Source of the DNA: Verrucomicrobiota bacterium
Lineage (GTDB): Bacteria > Chlamydiota > Chlamydiia > Chlamydiales > Rhabdochlamydiaceae
Reading direction: 5' to 3'
DNA: 64,000 nt
NCBI GenBank assembly: GCA_018240015.1
Contig: JAFEGJ010000006.1
Location: 15,074 to 79,073, forward strand
The notes under the pieces are model-generated. The model was not told the DNA's origin. It did no database searches and saw only the letters and a program-made list of their open reading frames with translations. Below are positions 34,993 to 44,271 of this stretch, one piece after another; the first letter of the stretch is position 1; the number at the start of each line of letters is the position of its first letter. The translations under genes were made by a program, and so were the position numbers.

Positions 34993-36171
34993 ATGAAAGT
35001 GGGCATTCTGTCACGCTACGGGGAAAAGGTGAAATGGGGAGGAGATACCAAAGTTCTCGTCTCTCTACAAAAAGGCCTTCGCAAGCTTGGCTGCCAAGCT
35101 GACTTTGTCGAGGATCCCACTGATTTTGCCGCCTACGATATGGCGCTTCTTTCCAATACATGCCTCGATCTGCGCCCCGTGTATCATTTTCTACGTCTCC
35201 ATCAAATTCCTTATGCGCTCATGGGGTTCCACGAAGACATGACGCTCTATGCCCAGGCATCGAGCGGATTTTTTCGTTATGTGCAGGGGATGTTAAGTGA
35301 CGAATCTGACGAAGGATATCCGTTTTCCCTAGAGCGACTCCTTGAAAACCCTCGTCTCATTTTTTACTATAGCTCGCCCCCTAGAAAAATGATCATGGCC
35401 AACTACGACATCATTAAAAACGCCTCGGTCTGTTTTGCAAATACGCTCACCGAAGTGCAGAACTACCAGAAGGATTGTCCTGGCTGCAACACTTTCTTGG
35501 CTCCTTTGCCTCCGGGCTTTGCCGAAGGAAAATGCGCACCTGGCGATGATTTTCTCCGCATGACAGGTCTTAACTCAGGTGAATACATTCTGCAAATTGG
35601 CCGCTTGGAGCTGCGCAAAAATCAGCTTGGAACCATTTTGGCAACGGCAGACCTTCCCATGCCGCTCGTCTTTATATCGACTCTCTCTGCGACGTTTGAG
35701 TATGAAAAATGCTGCTTGGAAGCGATTTACAAATACCGCAAAGATCCCACCTTTGTCATCAGTCAGACTCTTCCTTCGATGAAAAGCGGCCCTCTGCACA
35801 TTCTTCAAATGCCCGGCAAAAAAAAACTCTCACGCTCTATGCTCTTAAGCGCGCTTTATCATGCAGGACTTCACCTGCATCCGGCCTTTTATGAGCTTCC
35901 CGGGCTGACCTACCTCGAAGCCGCCAAACTGGGAACACCTTCGATCGCCTCTTCCTGGACAACAGTCGGGGACTATTTTGATACGCTAGATGACCGTCTT
36001 GTCTATACTCTGCCGTATGATCTCCCCAACATCAAGAAACTCATTTCTCAGCAGTTTGGAAAGCGGTATCCACAAATCCGTCATCCTGTCTTTACCAGGA
36101 CCAGCTTCGATTATGCGCAAAATATTCATTCGGCTATGATGCAATTCCATGGAATTAAAGCTGAAAAATAA
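34993..36171 (+). CDS. GT4-like glycosyltransferase
   Basis: 392 residues from the ATG at 34993. GT-B fold features: N-terminal MKVGILSRYGEKVKWGG (acceptor domain, glycine-rich loop), IGRLELRKNQLGTILA at the start of the donor domain, and HPAFYELPGLTYLEAAKLGT, which carries the E(x7)E-type nucleotide-sugar motif. Expected to be a cytoplasmic or membrane-associated transferase acting on a surface polysaccharide or glycolipid. The next gene starts 23 nt inside its 3' end. Confidence 0.8.
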   Translation: MKVGILSRYGEKVKWGGDTKVLVSLQKGLRKLGCQADFVEDPTDFAAYDMALLSNTCLDLRPVYHFLRLHQIPYALMGFHEDMTLYAQASSGFFRYVQGMLSDESDEGYPFSLERLLENPRLIFYYSSPPRKMIMANYDIIKNASVCFANTLTEVQNYQKDCPGCNTFLAPLPPGFAEGKCAPGDDFLRMTGLNSGEYILQIGRLELRKNQLGTILATADLPMPLVFISTLSATFEYEKCCLEAIYKYRKDPTFVISQTLPSMKSGPLHILQMPGKKKLSRSMLLSALYHAGLHLHPAFYELPGLTYLEAAKLGTPSIASSWTTVGDYFDTLDDRLVYTLPYDLPNIKKLISQQFGKRYPQIRHPVFTRTSFDYAQNIHSAMMQFHGIKAEK

Positions 36172-36886
36172 ACGGGTTCTCATCCAAGGCTCCTCCAGTG
36201 GCCTGGGCCTTGCCTGCGCAATTTCTTTTGCAATAGAGGGCGCCCGCGTGGCTTTATGCGGTCGCGACGAAAAACGCCTGAAAGAAGCACAAAAACAAGT
36301 ACAAGGATCCATCTACATCATTTGTGACCTAGACCAGCCGGGCGCTGGAGCCCAGCTCGTGAAGGATGCCACTAAAACGCTAGGCGGTATCGACATCCTC
36401 ATGACCAATACAGGAGGACCTCCCAAAGGCGACTTTTTAGATCTGAAGAGGGAAGATTGGGTGAAGGGATTTGATCGGCTTTGGCTTAGCGCTGTGGAAA
36501 GCATCCATGCAGCCCTTCCCTTCATGAAGTCTCAGAAATGGGGCCGCATCCTCCTCAGCACATCGTCGGCAGCGAAAGAGCCTATTGCGCACCTGACGGT
36601 TTCCAATAGTCTGCGCGCTGGACTACTCGGCCTCATGAAGACTTTAAGCCAAGAGGTGGCAAAAGAGGGGATTACGGTAAACGCGCTTCTTCCGGGCTAT
36701 ACCCGGACAGAGCGGCTTGCAGAGTTAGGGGTGGCTGAGTCTGAGATAGTTAAGAACATTCCAGCGGGGCGTCTCGCAGACCCCCAAGAATACGCTGCTC
36801 TCGCAGCGTTTTTAGGATCAGAGCTTGCCGGTTATATTACCGGCCAAGCTATCGCCTGTGATGGCGGCCTTATTCGAGGTCTTTAA
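36149..36886 (+). CDS. SDR-family oxidoreductase with atypical active site
   Basis: 245 residues. Rossmann fold with the cofactor loop QGSSSGLGLACAISFA, NTGGPP in place of NNAG, and the conserved C-terminal VNALLPGYTRTERL and ITGQAIACDGG. The classical YxxxK catalytic pair is not seen: the aligned segment LTVSNSLRAG has Ser and Arg at those places. A group of FabG-like SDR proteins shares NTGGPP and SNxxRxG, so this is a subfamily trait rather than damage. Its start lies in the glycosyltransferase 3' end, suggesting co-translation. Confidence 0.85.
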   Translation: MELKLKNKRVLIQGSSSGLGLACAISFAIEGARVALCGRDEKRLKEAQKQVQGSIYIICDLDQPGAGAQLVKDATKTLGGIDILMTNTGGPPKGDFLDLKREDWVKGFDRLWLSAVESIHAALPFMKSQKWGRILLSTSSAAKEPIAHLTVSNSLRAGLLGLMKTLSQEVAKEGITVNALLPGYTRTERLAELGVAESEIVKNIPAGRLADPQEYAALAAFLGSELAGYITGQAIACDGGLIRGL

Positions 36887-37350
36887 TCAGTTTTTGCAGT
36901 CTTCTCTTGGGAAAAATATATTGCCGCGCCCATTCCCAGCAAAGCTCCCCATTCCGGCGAAATAAATCGAGCTCCAGCCAGAGCAATGAGGCCGCTAAAG
37001 AAGATCGGCGCTGCATGCTCTACCATTTGTTCTATATTGAAATTTTTTAGAGCGCAAAGTTCAATTTTCTTTGCTGCTAAAGTTGTTAAAAACACAGAAG
37101 CTACTAACATCGCAGCCATGAGCGAATTATTCAGTTTGAGCACTGATGCGGCAATAATGCCTCCAGCTACTCCACCTATAACTTCTGGGTTTTGAATGTC
37201 TATTGGATTTCCTAGTTTTTTTGACTGGTCATAGATCCATTTTCCCGCCATTTTTCCAATAGCATTGGCCCCAAAGGCAATACCTGCGCCTGCTACTACA
37301 GTGAAGGCTATTTTTCCAACGGACATTAAATCTGCTGATGTAATACTCAT
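36883..37350 (-). CDS. Hypothetical membrane protein
   Basis: 155 residues, not recognised. Three or four hydrophobic segments rich in Ala and Gly (KIAFTVVAGAGIAFGANAIG, VIGGVAGGIIAASVL, LMAAMLVASVFLTTLAA, FFSGLIALAGARF). The start has AAGGGAAAC. It overlaps the SDR gene end by 4 nt convergently and lies 17 nt downstream of the next hypothetical gene on the same strand, so the two are likely one operon. No function proposed. Confidence 0.6.
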   Translation of the reverse strand: MSITSADLMSVGKIAFTVVAGAGIAFGANAIGKMAGKWIYDQSKKLGNPIDIQNPEVIGGVAGGIIAASVLKLNNSLMAAMLVASVFLTTLAAKKIELCALKNFNIEQMVEHAAPIFFSGLIALAGARFISPEWGALLGMGAAIYFSQEKTAKTD

Positions 37351-37367
37351 TTTTGTTTCCCTTAAGT

Positions 37368-38444
37368 TTAAATTCTGCCTAAAATTTTGATACCCGTTTT
37401 AGCAAGCTTATTAAAAGCTGTGCTAGTTTTCGTTTGTTTCATAACAACCGGCTTCGATTTGACCTGTTTATTTACATTGAAGGTCTTTTTCTTAGTTGTC
37501 GGCTCTTTTTCAAAGCGCGCCATCTTGCCTTCCTTAGGAAACTGGATGGGCTTGGGCAACTTAACCGTGCGCTGGGAAACAGGGATTTCAAACCATACGT
37601 TGAAGCTATTTTTCTCAGAGGAAGTTTCATAGCTAGATCCACCGTCTACATCTTCATAATCGCTCGTAGAAGATTGTTTTTCTTCTTTCTTTGGCGCTGC
37701 ATTCTTTTCCGCCATATCTCGGTTCATTTTTCGGACAGCAGCAAAAGGATCAACTTTTGCTTTCTTTTCGAGTGCTACCTGCGCCATCGACCAAGAATCA
37801 GTCGCATGTTCTTGAAGATATTGCAGTTCACCGATTGCCATTTTAGGCTGACGTAGGAACATATCTTTATTGACGGTGCTTGAGCCATCCTCATTTGTTA
37901 TTTTCGGATTCACAATGTCTGTACTACGAATTCGCACGAAAGGTTCATTTAGAACAGCTTCTACGATCGATTTTTCTTTGATCGGCTCATCAAAGTAAGT
38001 CTTTTCTCTTTCTTTAGCTTCGAGTTTTACTTGCTGAGTACCAAAGTACTTATTGTATATGCGTTTAATAAGCGCCACAAGCTCTTGCGGTAGCATTTGT
38101 TCAATTTTTTCGAGCGCAATTGCCACAGGAGTCTTTCCGGTCAATATGAAGATACCACGTGTGGCCATCCCTACGCGCACGGCAATTCCCATAGGATCGA
38201 GCGGAAGAAAAATGAATGCGGCGATCGGTATAGCTGTTTCAAGCAGGTACAATCCACCCTTTTTGCTCATATGCCCAACATTCAGCCACGAGTCGTTTTC
38301 TCCCAGCGCTTCCCTCGCTACATCAAAATATTTATGGATAATATCGGTCAAAAAGTAGCCGGCTGTGGCGAACCCGATTAAAGGAGCGGCTGGTCTTGCG
38401 GCCATCGCAATTGCGCTAATTGGTGTGCTTAATATTGTATGCAT
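37368..38444 (-). CDS. Hypothetical protein, N-terminal membrane segments and basic C terminus
   Basis: 358 residues, not recognised. Two hydrophobic segments near the N terminus (about 10-32 and 65-100), the second a closely spaced pair (LLETAIPIAAFIFLPLDPMG and following). A long hydrophilic region follows, with a Ser/Asp/Glu patch (SSTSDYEDVDGGSSYETSS) and a strongly basic end (TTKKKTFNVNKQVKSKPVVM). A bilobed hydrophobic domain with a cytosolic tail is the layout of chlamydial inclusion membrane proteins, but this is only a resemblance. Start preceded by AAGAGGTT. Confidence 0.6.
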   Translation of the reverse strand: MHTILSTPISAIAMAARPAAPLIGFATAGYFLTDIIHKYFDVAREALGENDSWLNVGHMSKKGGLYLLETAIPIAAFIFLPLDPMGIAVRVGMATRGIFILTGKTPVAIALEKIEQMLPQELVALIKRIYNKYFGTQQVKLEAKEREKTYFDEPIKEKSIVEAVLNEPFVRIRSTDIVNPKITNEDGSSTVNKDMFLRQPKMAIGELQYLQEHATDSWSMAQVALEKKAKVDPFAAVRKMNRDMAEKNAAPKKEEKQSSTSDYEDVDGGSSYETSSEKNSFNVWFEIPVSQRTVKLPKPIQFPKEGKMARFEKEPTTKKKTFNVNKQVKSKPVVMKQTKTSTAFNKLAKTGIKILGRI

Positions 38445-38720
38445 TATTAACCTCTTGTTTAATTTATATTAATATTATATTAATAAAGAAATTATAAGTA
38501 AACAAAATACTGAAAATTAATTAGATAAGCATAAAGATTTCTTTAATCAGAATCCTATAATTGTGAATGATTTAGATATTGCGTATCTTTCCAAACTCTT
38601 TCTCCAAATATTTCTTATTTATTCTTAATAGTTTATGCATTTTAACACTTAATATAATAAACATTTTATTATTAATAATCACATGTGATAAAATATTTAA
38701 TACTAAAAGGATAAAAACAT
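38445..38720. other. AT-rich divergent intergenic region
   Basis: 276 bp separating two divergent lineage-specific genes. Extremely AT-rich. TAAAAT-like boxes occur at the right end, and AAAAGGATAAAAAC precedes the ATG at 38721. No RNA gene or repeat recognised. Confidence 0.4.
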
Positions 38721-40439
38721 ATGTCTAATAAAATAGAACAAGTATCTAGATTTTTTGAGACTTTCGATAAACCGGCAAACTTTGATCAGGTGAGAAATAC
38801 TATTCCTCGCTTAAAAGAAGATCCTCTTTTAACTCAAATCGTTCAAACCGAAAACAGAATTATCACCACGATTAAGACTAATGGAAATATCTCAGAAACA
38901 CTAATACAAGAGGGTTTTGAGAAGAAAACCGTTGAAGTCATCGGTAGAAAACGTACAAGAGAAACCGTTGACGTTTGGGAAGGGAAAGATACCCACAAGC
39001 GTTTGTGCATGGACAATAGCACAGCGAAAGTCAATGGTTTTATTTCAAAATTGAAAAATGTAACAGAACAGGATCGAGTCATATCTTGGCCGACATATAC
39101 TCTTAATCGAAAAACATGTACGAGTATTTTAAAGCCGACGGATGCTACATTTTGCGGATCCAAAGAGGGGGCTTTAGTTTACTTAGCACCCGCACAGGAA
39201 ACCGCCGTGCTCTCTGCAGCTCCTTGTGATGTCGTTTCTCCCTCAGAAATCAATGACGCGAAAGCTCAGAAGTTTCAAAGTGCTCGAGAAACCACCGAAA
39301 TGTATTGCAACGATCTGGCTAAATATCGTTTAGCCTTCGATCTAGTTGAGGAAGTAAAATCAGAGGCCATTAAGATTTTAAGCAATGTAATCGAGGTTGG
39401 AGCAGATGAAAACGCATCTCTAGCGAAGTCGGCTTTATTTATGTTACAGCAAAAAGGACCTTCTATTTTTGATAAGAATATCTTTACAGATAAACCTATT
39501 TTCTCCAACTTAGAATTAGAAATCGATCATATTATTGCCGCTATAGACACCTATCCAATGCTTGAGGCGCTTTTTTCTTACAAACGAAGTGACTTCATCC
39601 GACTTAATGAAAGCGTAAAAAAATATGTGCGTGATCCCAAAGTTGTCAACCGCGGTGTCCAAAAAATTGAAACGACAGGTTGGGAACTTACGCATGACAA
39701 AAAAAATGAAGACCATCCTCTTCACCCCAAAGCACACGTTGTCCATAGATCGCTCGAACTTTTTCAAAATGATCTCTCTAAACATGGAATCACTATCGAT
39801 AATCTTTCTCAGCATACCAAAGCGATAGATGAGGGGAAACAAGAGGGCCTTTCTTTTATCGAAAAGAAAAAAAAGACATATGATCAACAAGTGTATTTGA
39901 GCTCTGTGAATGGAATGACGGTAACTGAAGCAGTGGAAATGAAAGAAAAACACCAACAAGTGGCACTGACTCGCTTAAATACAATTGAGAAGGAAATTGC
40001 CAAAAAAAAACCTTCACTTTCACAACAATTTCAGCAAATTGTCGATAAAGCTGAAAGTGTTGTTCAAAGCGCTAAAAAGCCATTTGAGAATCTTTATACA
40101 GAAATTCAAGTGCAATCTGACCAAATGCAAATCTCTGGCTTTGGAATCAAGTCTGAGGTATTAAGTCAGATGCAGACTCACGATTATGAAGTAATAGTAA
40201 CAAATTATCATAACGCCAAAGATGTGCGAGAAAAGATAGCTCAATTAGAACAAGATCTACAAGACATCAAAGACCTCAATGAATTTACAGACTTTAGTCA
40301 AACAATATCTAAAGCTAAAGTTACAGCGGATAAGGTTCTTGAGGATCTGCGAAAAGATTCTTTGATTGCTAACCATCGGTTGATCAAAAAATCCAGTAAG
40401 CACAAATTGCCTTGCTTTGTCCACAAACACAAGCAGTAA
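38721..40439 (+). CDS. Hypothetical coiled-coil protein
   Basis: 572 residues, not recognised. No signal peptide or membrane helix. The second half is predicted long helix/coiled coil by its heptad-like Leu/Ile spacing with abundant Lys, Glu and Gln (EKEIAKKKPSLSQQFQQIVD; AQLEQDLQDIKDLNEFTDFS). The C terminus is basic and His-rich (KSSKHKLPCFVHKHKQ). Start defined by AAAAGGA. It faces the 40450-41220 gene convergently with only 10 nt between stops. Might be a secreted or structural protein; no function proposed. Confidence 0.62.
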   Translation: MSNKIEQVSRFFETFDKPANFDQVRNTIPRLKEDPLLTQIVQTENRIITTIKTNGNISETLIQEGFEKKTVEVIGRKRTRETVDVWEGKDTHKRLCMDNSTAKVNGFISKLKNVTEQDRVISWPTYTLNRKTCTSILKPTDATFCGSKEGALVYLAPAQETAVLSAAPCDVVSPSEINDAKAQKFQSARETTEMYCNDLAKYRLAFDLVEEVKSEAIKILSNVIEVGADENASLAKSALFMLQQKGPSIFDKNIFTDKPIFSNLELEIDHIIAAIDTYPMLEALFSYKRSDFIRLNESVKKYVRDPKVVNRGVQKIETTGWELTHDKKNEDHPLHPKAHVVHRSLELFQNDLSKHGITIDNLSQHTKAIDEGKQEGLSFIEKKKKTYDQQVYLSSVNGMTVTEAVEMKEKHQQVALTRLNTIEKEIAKKKPSLSQQFQQIVDKAESVVQSAKKPFENLYTEIQVQSDQMQISGFGIKSEVLSQMQTHDYEVIVTNYHNAKDVREKIAQLEQDLQDIKDLNEFTDFSQTISKAKVTADKVLEDLRKDSLIANHRLIKKSSKHKLPCFVHKHKQ

Positions 40440-40449
40440 AATGCTCTGG

Positions 40450-41220
40450 CTATTTAGGTGTTAAGATCATCGATCGATGATGCGTGAGCTCTTCGTAAAG
40501 AGAGCTTAAATCGAAATAGCGATCGTTTGTCGTTTGGCATAAATGCGAGATGCCCGCATCAAAAATACAAGCTACTTTACCAACAAATTGTTGCCTCAAA
40601 AATGGTAGGGATTGCAAGGAAGATACCATACTGGATGTGCGACGAGGGAAAGTTTCTGTCTGTAAGCGAGAAGAAGCCTGAACCGTTTCCTTTAACTGGT
40701 TTGCTAGGACTGATTCTTTTTCAATAAGGGCTTTATGCGCTTTCATCAAATAGTCTATCACTATACATTCTTCTTCAGTTGGGGCTTCTTCCTTTTGTAA
40801 TAAAGGCCGCAATTGAGATTCCACCCGTAGGCGGATATTTTTCAAATCCGCTAAATCTTGGGTAAGTGCTTCCATCTGCTCACTAAGGCTATTCGTAAAT
40901 AGGTGGCTTCCTTCTGCTCCTTTTAAATCCCAGCTATAGAAATGCATTTTATCTCTCAGCGCGGGGTCGATCTTGAGAAACTCCATAAAAAAATTTTTCT
41001 CTTCGATTAACTCGCCTGGCTTTGATACCCCTTCGACAAAAGCAACAACGTAATCATTTTGCCGCGCGATTTGGCTGATGGCATGCCCTATCCATGTGGT
41101 ATATTTATCGTTTCGATGCTGAGTAGCAAATAGGAAAGTATCCACCTCTTGGGCAGACCAAACATTGAATTTGTATGCTGGATTAAATTGCTCGCTCAGG
41201 AAATTTAGGGCTATTGCCAT
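40450..41220 (-). CDS. Hypothetical soluble protein
   Basis: 256 residues, not recognised. The beginning has alternating strands and helices (TTWIGHAISQIARQNDYVVA, then FVEGVSKPGELIEEKNFF), the middle is helical (about 105-195), and the end returns to a strand/helix pattern (FVGKVACIFDAGISHLCQTT). The paired EG..KPGE and DAGISHL motifs at the two ends loosely recall TraB/ChaN-type folds, but I do not assign it. Upstream AAAGGTAAA is about 10 nt from the ATG. No signal peptide. Confidence 0.55.
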   Translation of the reverse strand: MAIALNFLSEQFNPAYKFNVWSAQEVDTFLFATQHRNDKYTTWIGHAISQIARQNDYVVAFVEGVSKPGELIEEKNFFMEFLKIDPALRDKMHFYSWDLKGAEGSHLFTNSLSEQMEALTQDLADLKNIRLRVESQLRPLLQKEEAPTEEECIVIDYLMKAHKALIEKESVLANQLKETVQASSRLQTETFPRRTSSMVSSLQSLPFLRQQFVGKVACIFDAGISHLCQTTNDRYFDLSSLYEELTHHRSMILTPK

Positions 41221-41299
41221 AATTACATTTACCTTTAAGAAATCTTAATCTTATCAAAATTAATGTAATACAACAATCTATAAAGTATTTTTGATCTAC

Positions 41300-43111
41300 C
41301 TATCTAGCGATGCCCCAAGCCTTTAGATAAAAGGCGAGTTCCTTCTGCAAAGCATCCCGTATGTTTTCAGCCCTGCGAAAACCGTGCTGTTCTCCTTCAT
41401 ATAGAACAAGTTCAGTCAAAATTCCTCTATTATGAAGGGCATCGTACATCATTTGTGCTTGATTGACGGGGACGACGAGGTCTTCGGTTCCCTGGAAGAA
41501 AATGACCGGACAATGGAGTTTATCGACCGAAAAGAGGGGAGAACGGGCCTTATAAATGTCTTTGCGAGCCGGATAGGGGGCGACGAGGCTTTCGAGGTAG
41601 TGTGACTCAAATTTATGGGTTTGCTCGGCCAGCGCTGAGAGGTCGCTCACGCCGTAATAACTGGCACCGACGGTGAACCGTTTACCAAAAGTGAGAGCCG
41701 CCAGCGTCGTATAGCCGCCCGCACTTCCTCCGCGGATGGCGATTTTATTGGGATCGACTTTTTTCTGATCCGTGAGAAATTTAGCTCCGTATTCACAATC
41801 TTCGATATCGACGATGCCCCAGTTGCCTTTGAGAGCATCGCGGTATGCGCGGCCATATCCTGTACTTCCACCATAATCGACATCGAGGACGGCAAAACCC
41901 CGCGAGGTCCAATATTGGATCCCTAAATCGAGGGAGCTAGAGGTGGAAGCGGTGGGTCCCCCGTGGGTAAAAATGAGGAGGGGAGGAAGCTCTCCAACAG
42001 GCGCGGTGTGTTCTTTGTTTGCAGGAGGGTAGAAATAACCATAGGCAGTGCGGCCACTAGCACTAGGATAAGCTAAGACTTCGGGGTGGGAGAAGTTCGT
42101 AGGATCAATGTGGGGAACTAAATTGTGCGCTAAGATTTCGAGCTTTTGGGTTGTAAGATCGAGACGGACGACCATTTTACTTTCACTGGGCGATCCGCAG
42201 ATGAAGGCGGCGAAATTTTTTCCCACGCGCAGCTGAGTATAAAAGGTTTTGCCAAGAGTCAAGGGACGGAGAGGTGGAAGAAGGGCAATATTGCCTTGTC
42301 CTTGCTTTTGGTAAAGAGCGAGGATCTCAATGCCTGTAAAGCCATAGGTTGACATGCCAAAGACCCACTGGGGCAGGCCAAAATCGGCTTCCATGGGGCA
42401 AATCGGCTGATTGTTTTTGTAGATGTTCCACCAGCCGGTGCGGTCCGAAACAAAGTAGAGATCTCCCTCTGGGGACCACTGCGGCTCAAAGATCGACTCT
42501 GTTTTGCTGCCAGCGACATGCTGGATGTTCGTGATTTTGCCGCTACTATAGTCAGCAACCCAAAGATCGGTGCCGTCCCAAGGCATGTTGGGATGGTCCC
42601 AGGTTAAAAACGCCAATTTTTTTCCATCGGGGGAAAGAGCGGGAGATGCATAAAAATCATGACCCGTCGCCATTTTATCAAAAGAGCCAGTCGCGAGATC
42701 GATCGCTACGAGGAAATTTTCATGGCCTTGTTCGCCCACAGCGATCAGAAACTCTTCCGCGACGTGGAGATCTGCAAAACGGACTCCAGCTGCAGTGAGG
42801 GGTTTATCTCCGGCATAGATACGCTGGTCGCGGTCATTGACGAAGTAGACTTTGCTAGCTTTTGCCGTAAAAGCACCTCCGCCATACTCATGCACGCGGG
42901 TGCGGACGCTAAAAGAGGGTAAAACGGCTTCCTCAATAGCGCCATCTTTCGTGCGGCGCATAAGGGCGGTCCGGCCATTTTCGGAGGGGCGCATCTCGTC
43001 CCAATAGATGTCCTCGCCATCGATGATGATATTTGTGAATCTCTTTTGTGCAGCGGTGACCCAATCAGCCGAGATCGGCGAAGGCCAGGTGCCATATGAA
43101 GATGTTTGCAT
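41300..43111 (-). CDS. S9-family prolyl oligopeptidase/dipeptidyl aminopeptidase
   Basis: 603 residues. N-terminal beta-propeller of TolB/WD-like blades (LSPDGKKLAFLTWDHPNMPW; WSPEGDLYFVSDRTGWWNIY) followed by an alpha/beta-hydrolase domain. Catalytic Ser is in RGGSAGGYTT (about residue 460), Asp in GTEDLVVPVN (about 546) and His in GEQHGF (about 575). No signal peptide, so cytosolic peptide degradation is expected, consistent with peptide import through Opp. It is transcribed upstream-to-downstream with the hydrolase at 43114, whose stop is 2 nt before its start. Confidence 0.92.
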   Translation of the reverse strand: MQTSSYGTWPSPISADWVTAAQKRFTNIIIDGEDIYWDEMRPSENGRTALMRRTKDGAIEEAVLPSFSVRTRVHEYGGGAFTAKASKVYFVNDRDQRIYAGDKPLTAAGVRFADLHVAEEFLIAVGEQGHENFLVAIDLATGSFDKMATGHDFYASPALSPDGKKLAFLTWDHPNMPWDGTDLWVADYSSGKITNIQHVAGSKTESIFEPQWSPEGDLYFVSDRTGWWNIYKNNQPICPMEADFGLPQWVFGMSTYGFTGIEILALYQKQGQGNIALLPPLRPLTLGKTFYTQLRVGKNFAAFICGSPSESKMVVRLDLTTQKLEILAHNLVPHIDPTNFSHPEVLAYPSASGRTAYGYFYPPANKEHTAPVGELPPLLIFTHGGPTASTSSSLDLGIQYWTSRGFAVLDVDYGGSTGYGRAYRDALKGNWGIVDIEDCEYGAKFLTDQKKVDPNKIAIRGGSAGGYTTLAALTFGKRFTVGASYYGVSDLSALAEQTHKFESHYLESLVAPYPARKDIYKARSPLFSVDKLHCPVIFFQGTEDLVVPVNQAQMMYDALHNRGILTELVLYEGEQHGFRRAENIRDALQKELAFYLKAWGIAR

Positions 43112-43113
43112 CT

Positions 43114-44139
43114 CTACAGATGATCCATAAAGAAGCGAATAGCTGCAAGGGCTATTTCTTCATGGATATGTTTGCGATCGACGCCTGCAGGGTCGCTCGC
43201 GAGATGTTTATCGAGCATCATCTTGCCACCCTTCGTGACTTCGTTGAGAAATACGTAGTGGTTGGCAGAGCCCGGGATTAGAGTGAGCGCACCTTTGCTC
43301 ATTTTAGAAGCCAGGACTTTTGCATTTTTTTCAGGAGGCACGAGGTCATCTCCTTCAGAAGCTACGATATGAACGGGAACTTGGATCTTTTGAAGGCTTA
43401 TAGGATCGAAGAGATTTCCAAGGGCGGGTGCCATCAAAAAGAAAGCGCCGATACGGCTATCGCGGTAAGAGTTTTTAACAGGGGAAAAATCGGTTGAGGC
43501 GATCATTTCAGGAGTGACAAAAGGAGGAATCTGTCCTTTGGGAATCACGCTCACATCGAGCTTTTCAAACCCATACATTTGTCCGCCAGCCAGCCAAACT
43601 CCTGTAACACCTCCCAGAGAATAGCCAATGAATCCAATTTTTTGCGGATCGATCGATTCTTTGTAGGGGAATTGATCTAAAATCGCTCCGATGACAAAGG
43701 AGATGTCTTTAGGTCTCTCCCAGATTTTGATGAAGCAGTCAGGAATTTTGTTATTCCATGTGTTGCCGTAGTGATCGCACGCCGCCACGATGTATCCATT
43801 AGCCGCGAGAACTTCGGCGAGCCAAGCATTGTTCGTTTTGTCGCCGCCATTGCCGTGTGACATCAAAATGAGGGGATATTTAGCAGCAGCTTTGGAGATA
43901 GGCGCATCGCGCGCTTCGGGGCAGCGGACCCACATGCCGGCGATCGGTTTGGCAGGAGCTTGTTCATCGACCGGATACCAGACTTCCGTGATAAGAGGGC
44001 GATTTCTTTCGAGATCATTGAGACGAAGGGTTACGACGCCCGTTTTTTGGGGATGTAAAACGACGGGAGTTTTCGATTTGAAGACACAGCCTGAGATGAA
44101 AAGGCAGAAGATGAGTGCCGACGTCAGTAACTTCCTCAT
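43114..44139 (-). CDS. Lipoprotein alpha/beta hydrolase (PAF-acetylhydrolase/dienelactone-hydrolase-like)
   Basis: 341 residues. N-terminal lipoprotein signal with lipobox FISGC (Cys18). Oxyanion loop LMSHGNGG, nucleophile GYSLGG, and late acidic/His motifs (SEGDDLVPPE; GSANHYVF) complete a serine-hydrolase triad. Close in style to plasma PAF-acetylhydrolase-like and predicted dienelactone hydrolases. Expected at the inner or outer membrane, facing the periplasm. Followed after 2 nt by the S9 peptidase. Confidence 0.83.
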   Translation of the reverse strand: MRKLLTSALIFCLFISGCVFKSKTPVVLHPQKTGVVTLRLNDLERNRPLITEVWYPVDEQAPAKPIAGMWVRCPEARDAPISKAAAKYPLILMSHGNGGDKTNNAWLAEVLAANGYIVAACDHYGNTWNNKIPDCFIKIWERPKDISFVIGAILDQFPYKESIDPQKIGFIGYSLGGVTGVWLAGGQMYGFEKLDVSVIPKGQIPPFVTPEMIASTDFSPVKNSYRDSRIGAFFLMAPALGNLFDPISLQKIQVPVHIVASEGDDLVPPEKNAKVLASKMSKGALTLIPGSANHYVFLNEVTKGGKMMLDKHLASDPAGVDRKHIHEEIALAAIRFFMDHL

Positions 44140-44271
44140 AATCTCTTTAGTAGCAAATTAAAGAAATTATTTCAAGTCTAAAGCCTCGGAGACACTCTTC
44201 AATTCCTTATAGCATCTATTTTCTCTTCAGCCCTTGAATGTATATAGGAGAGAGCATAGGGTGCTTACCTT

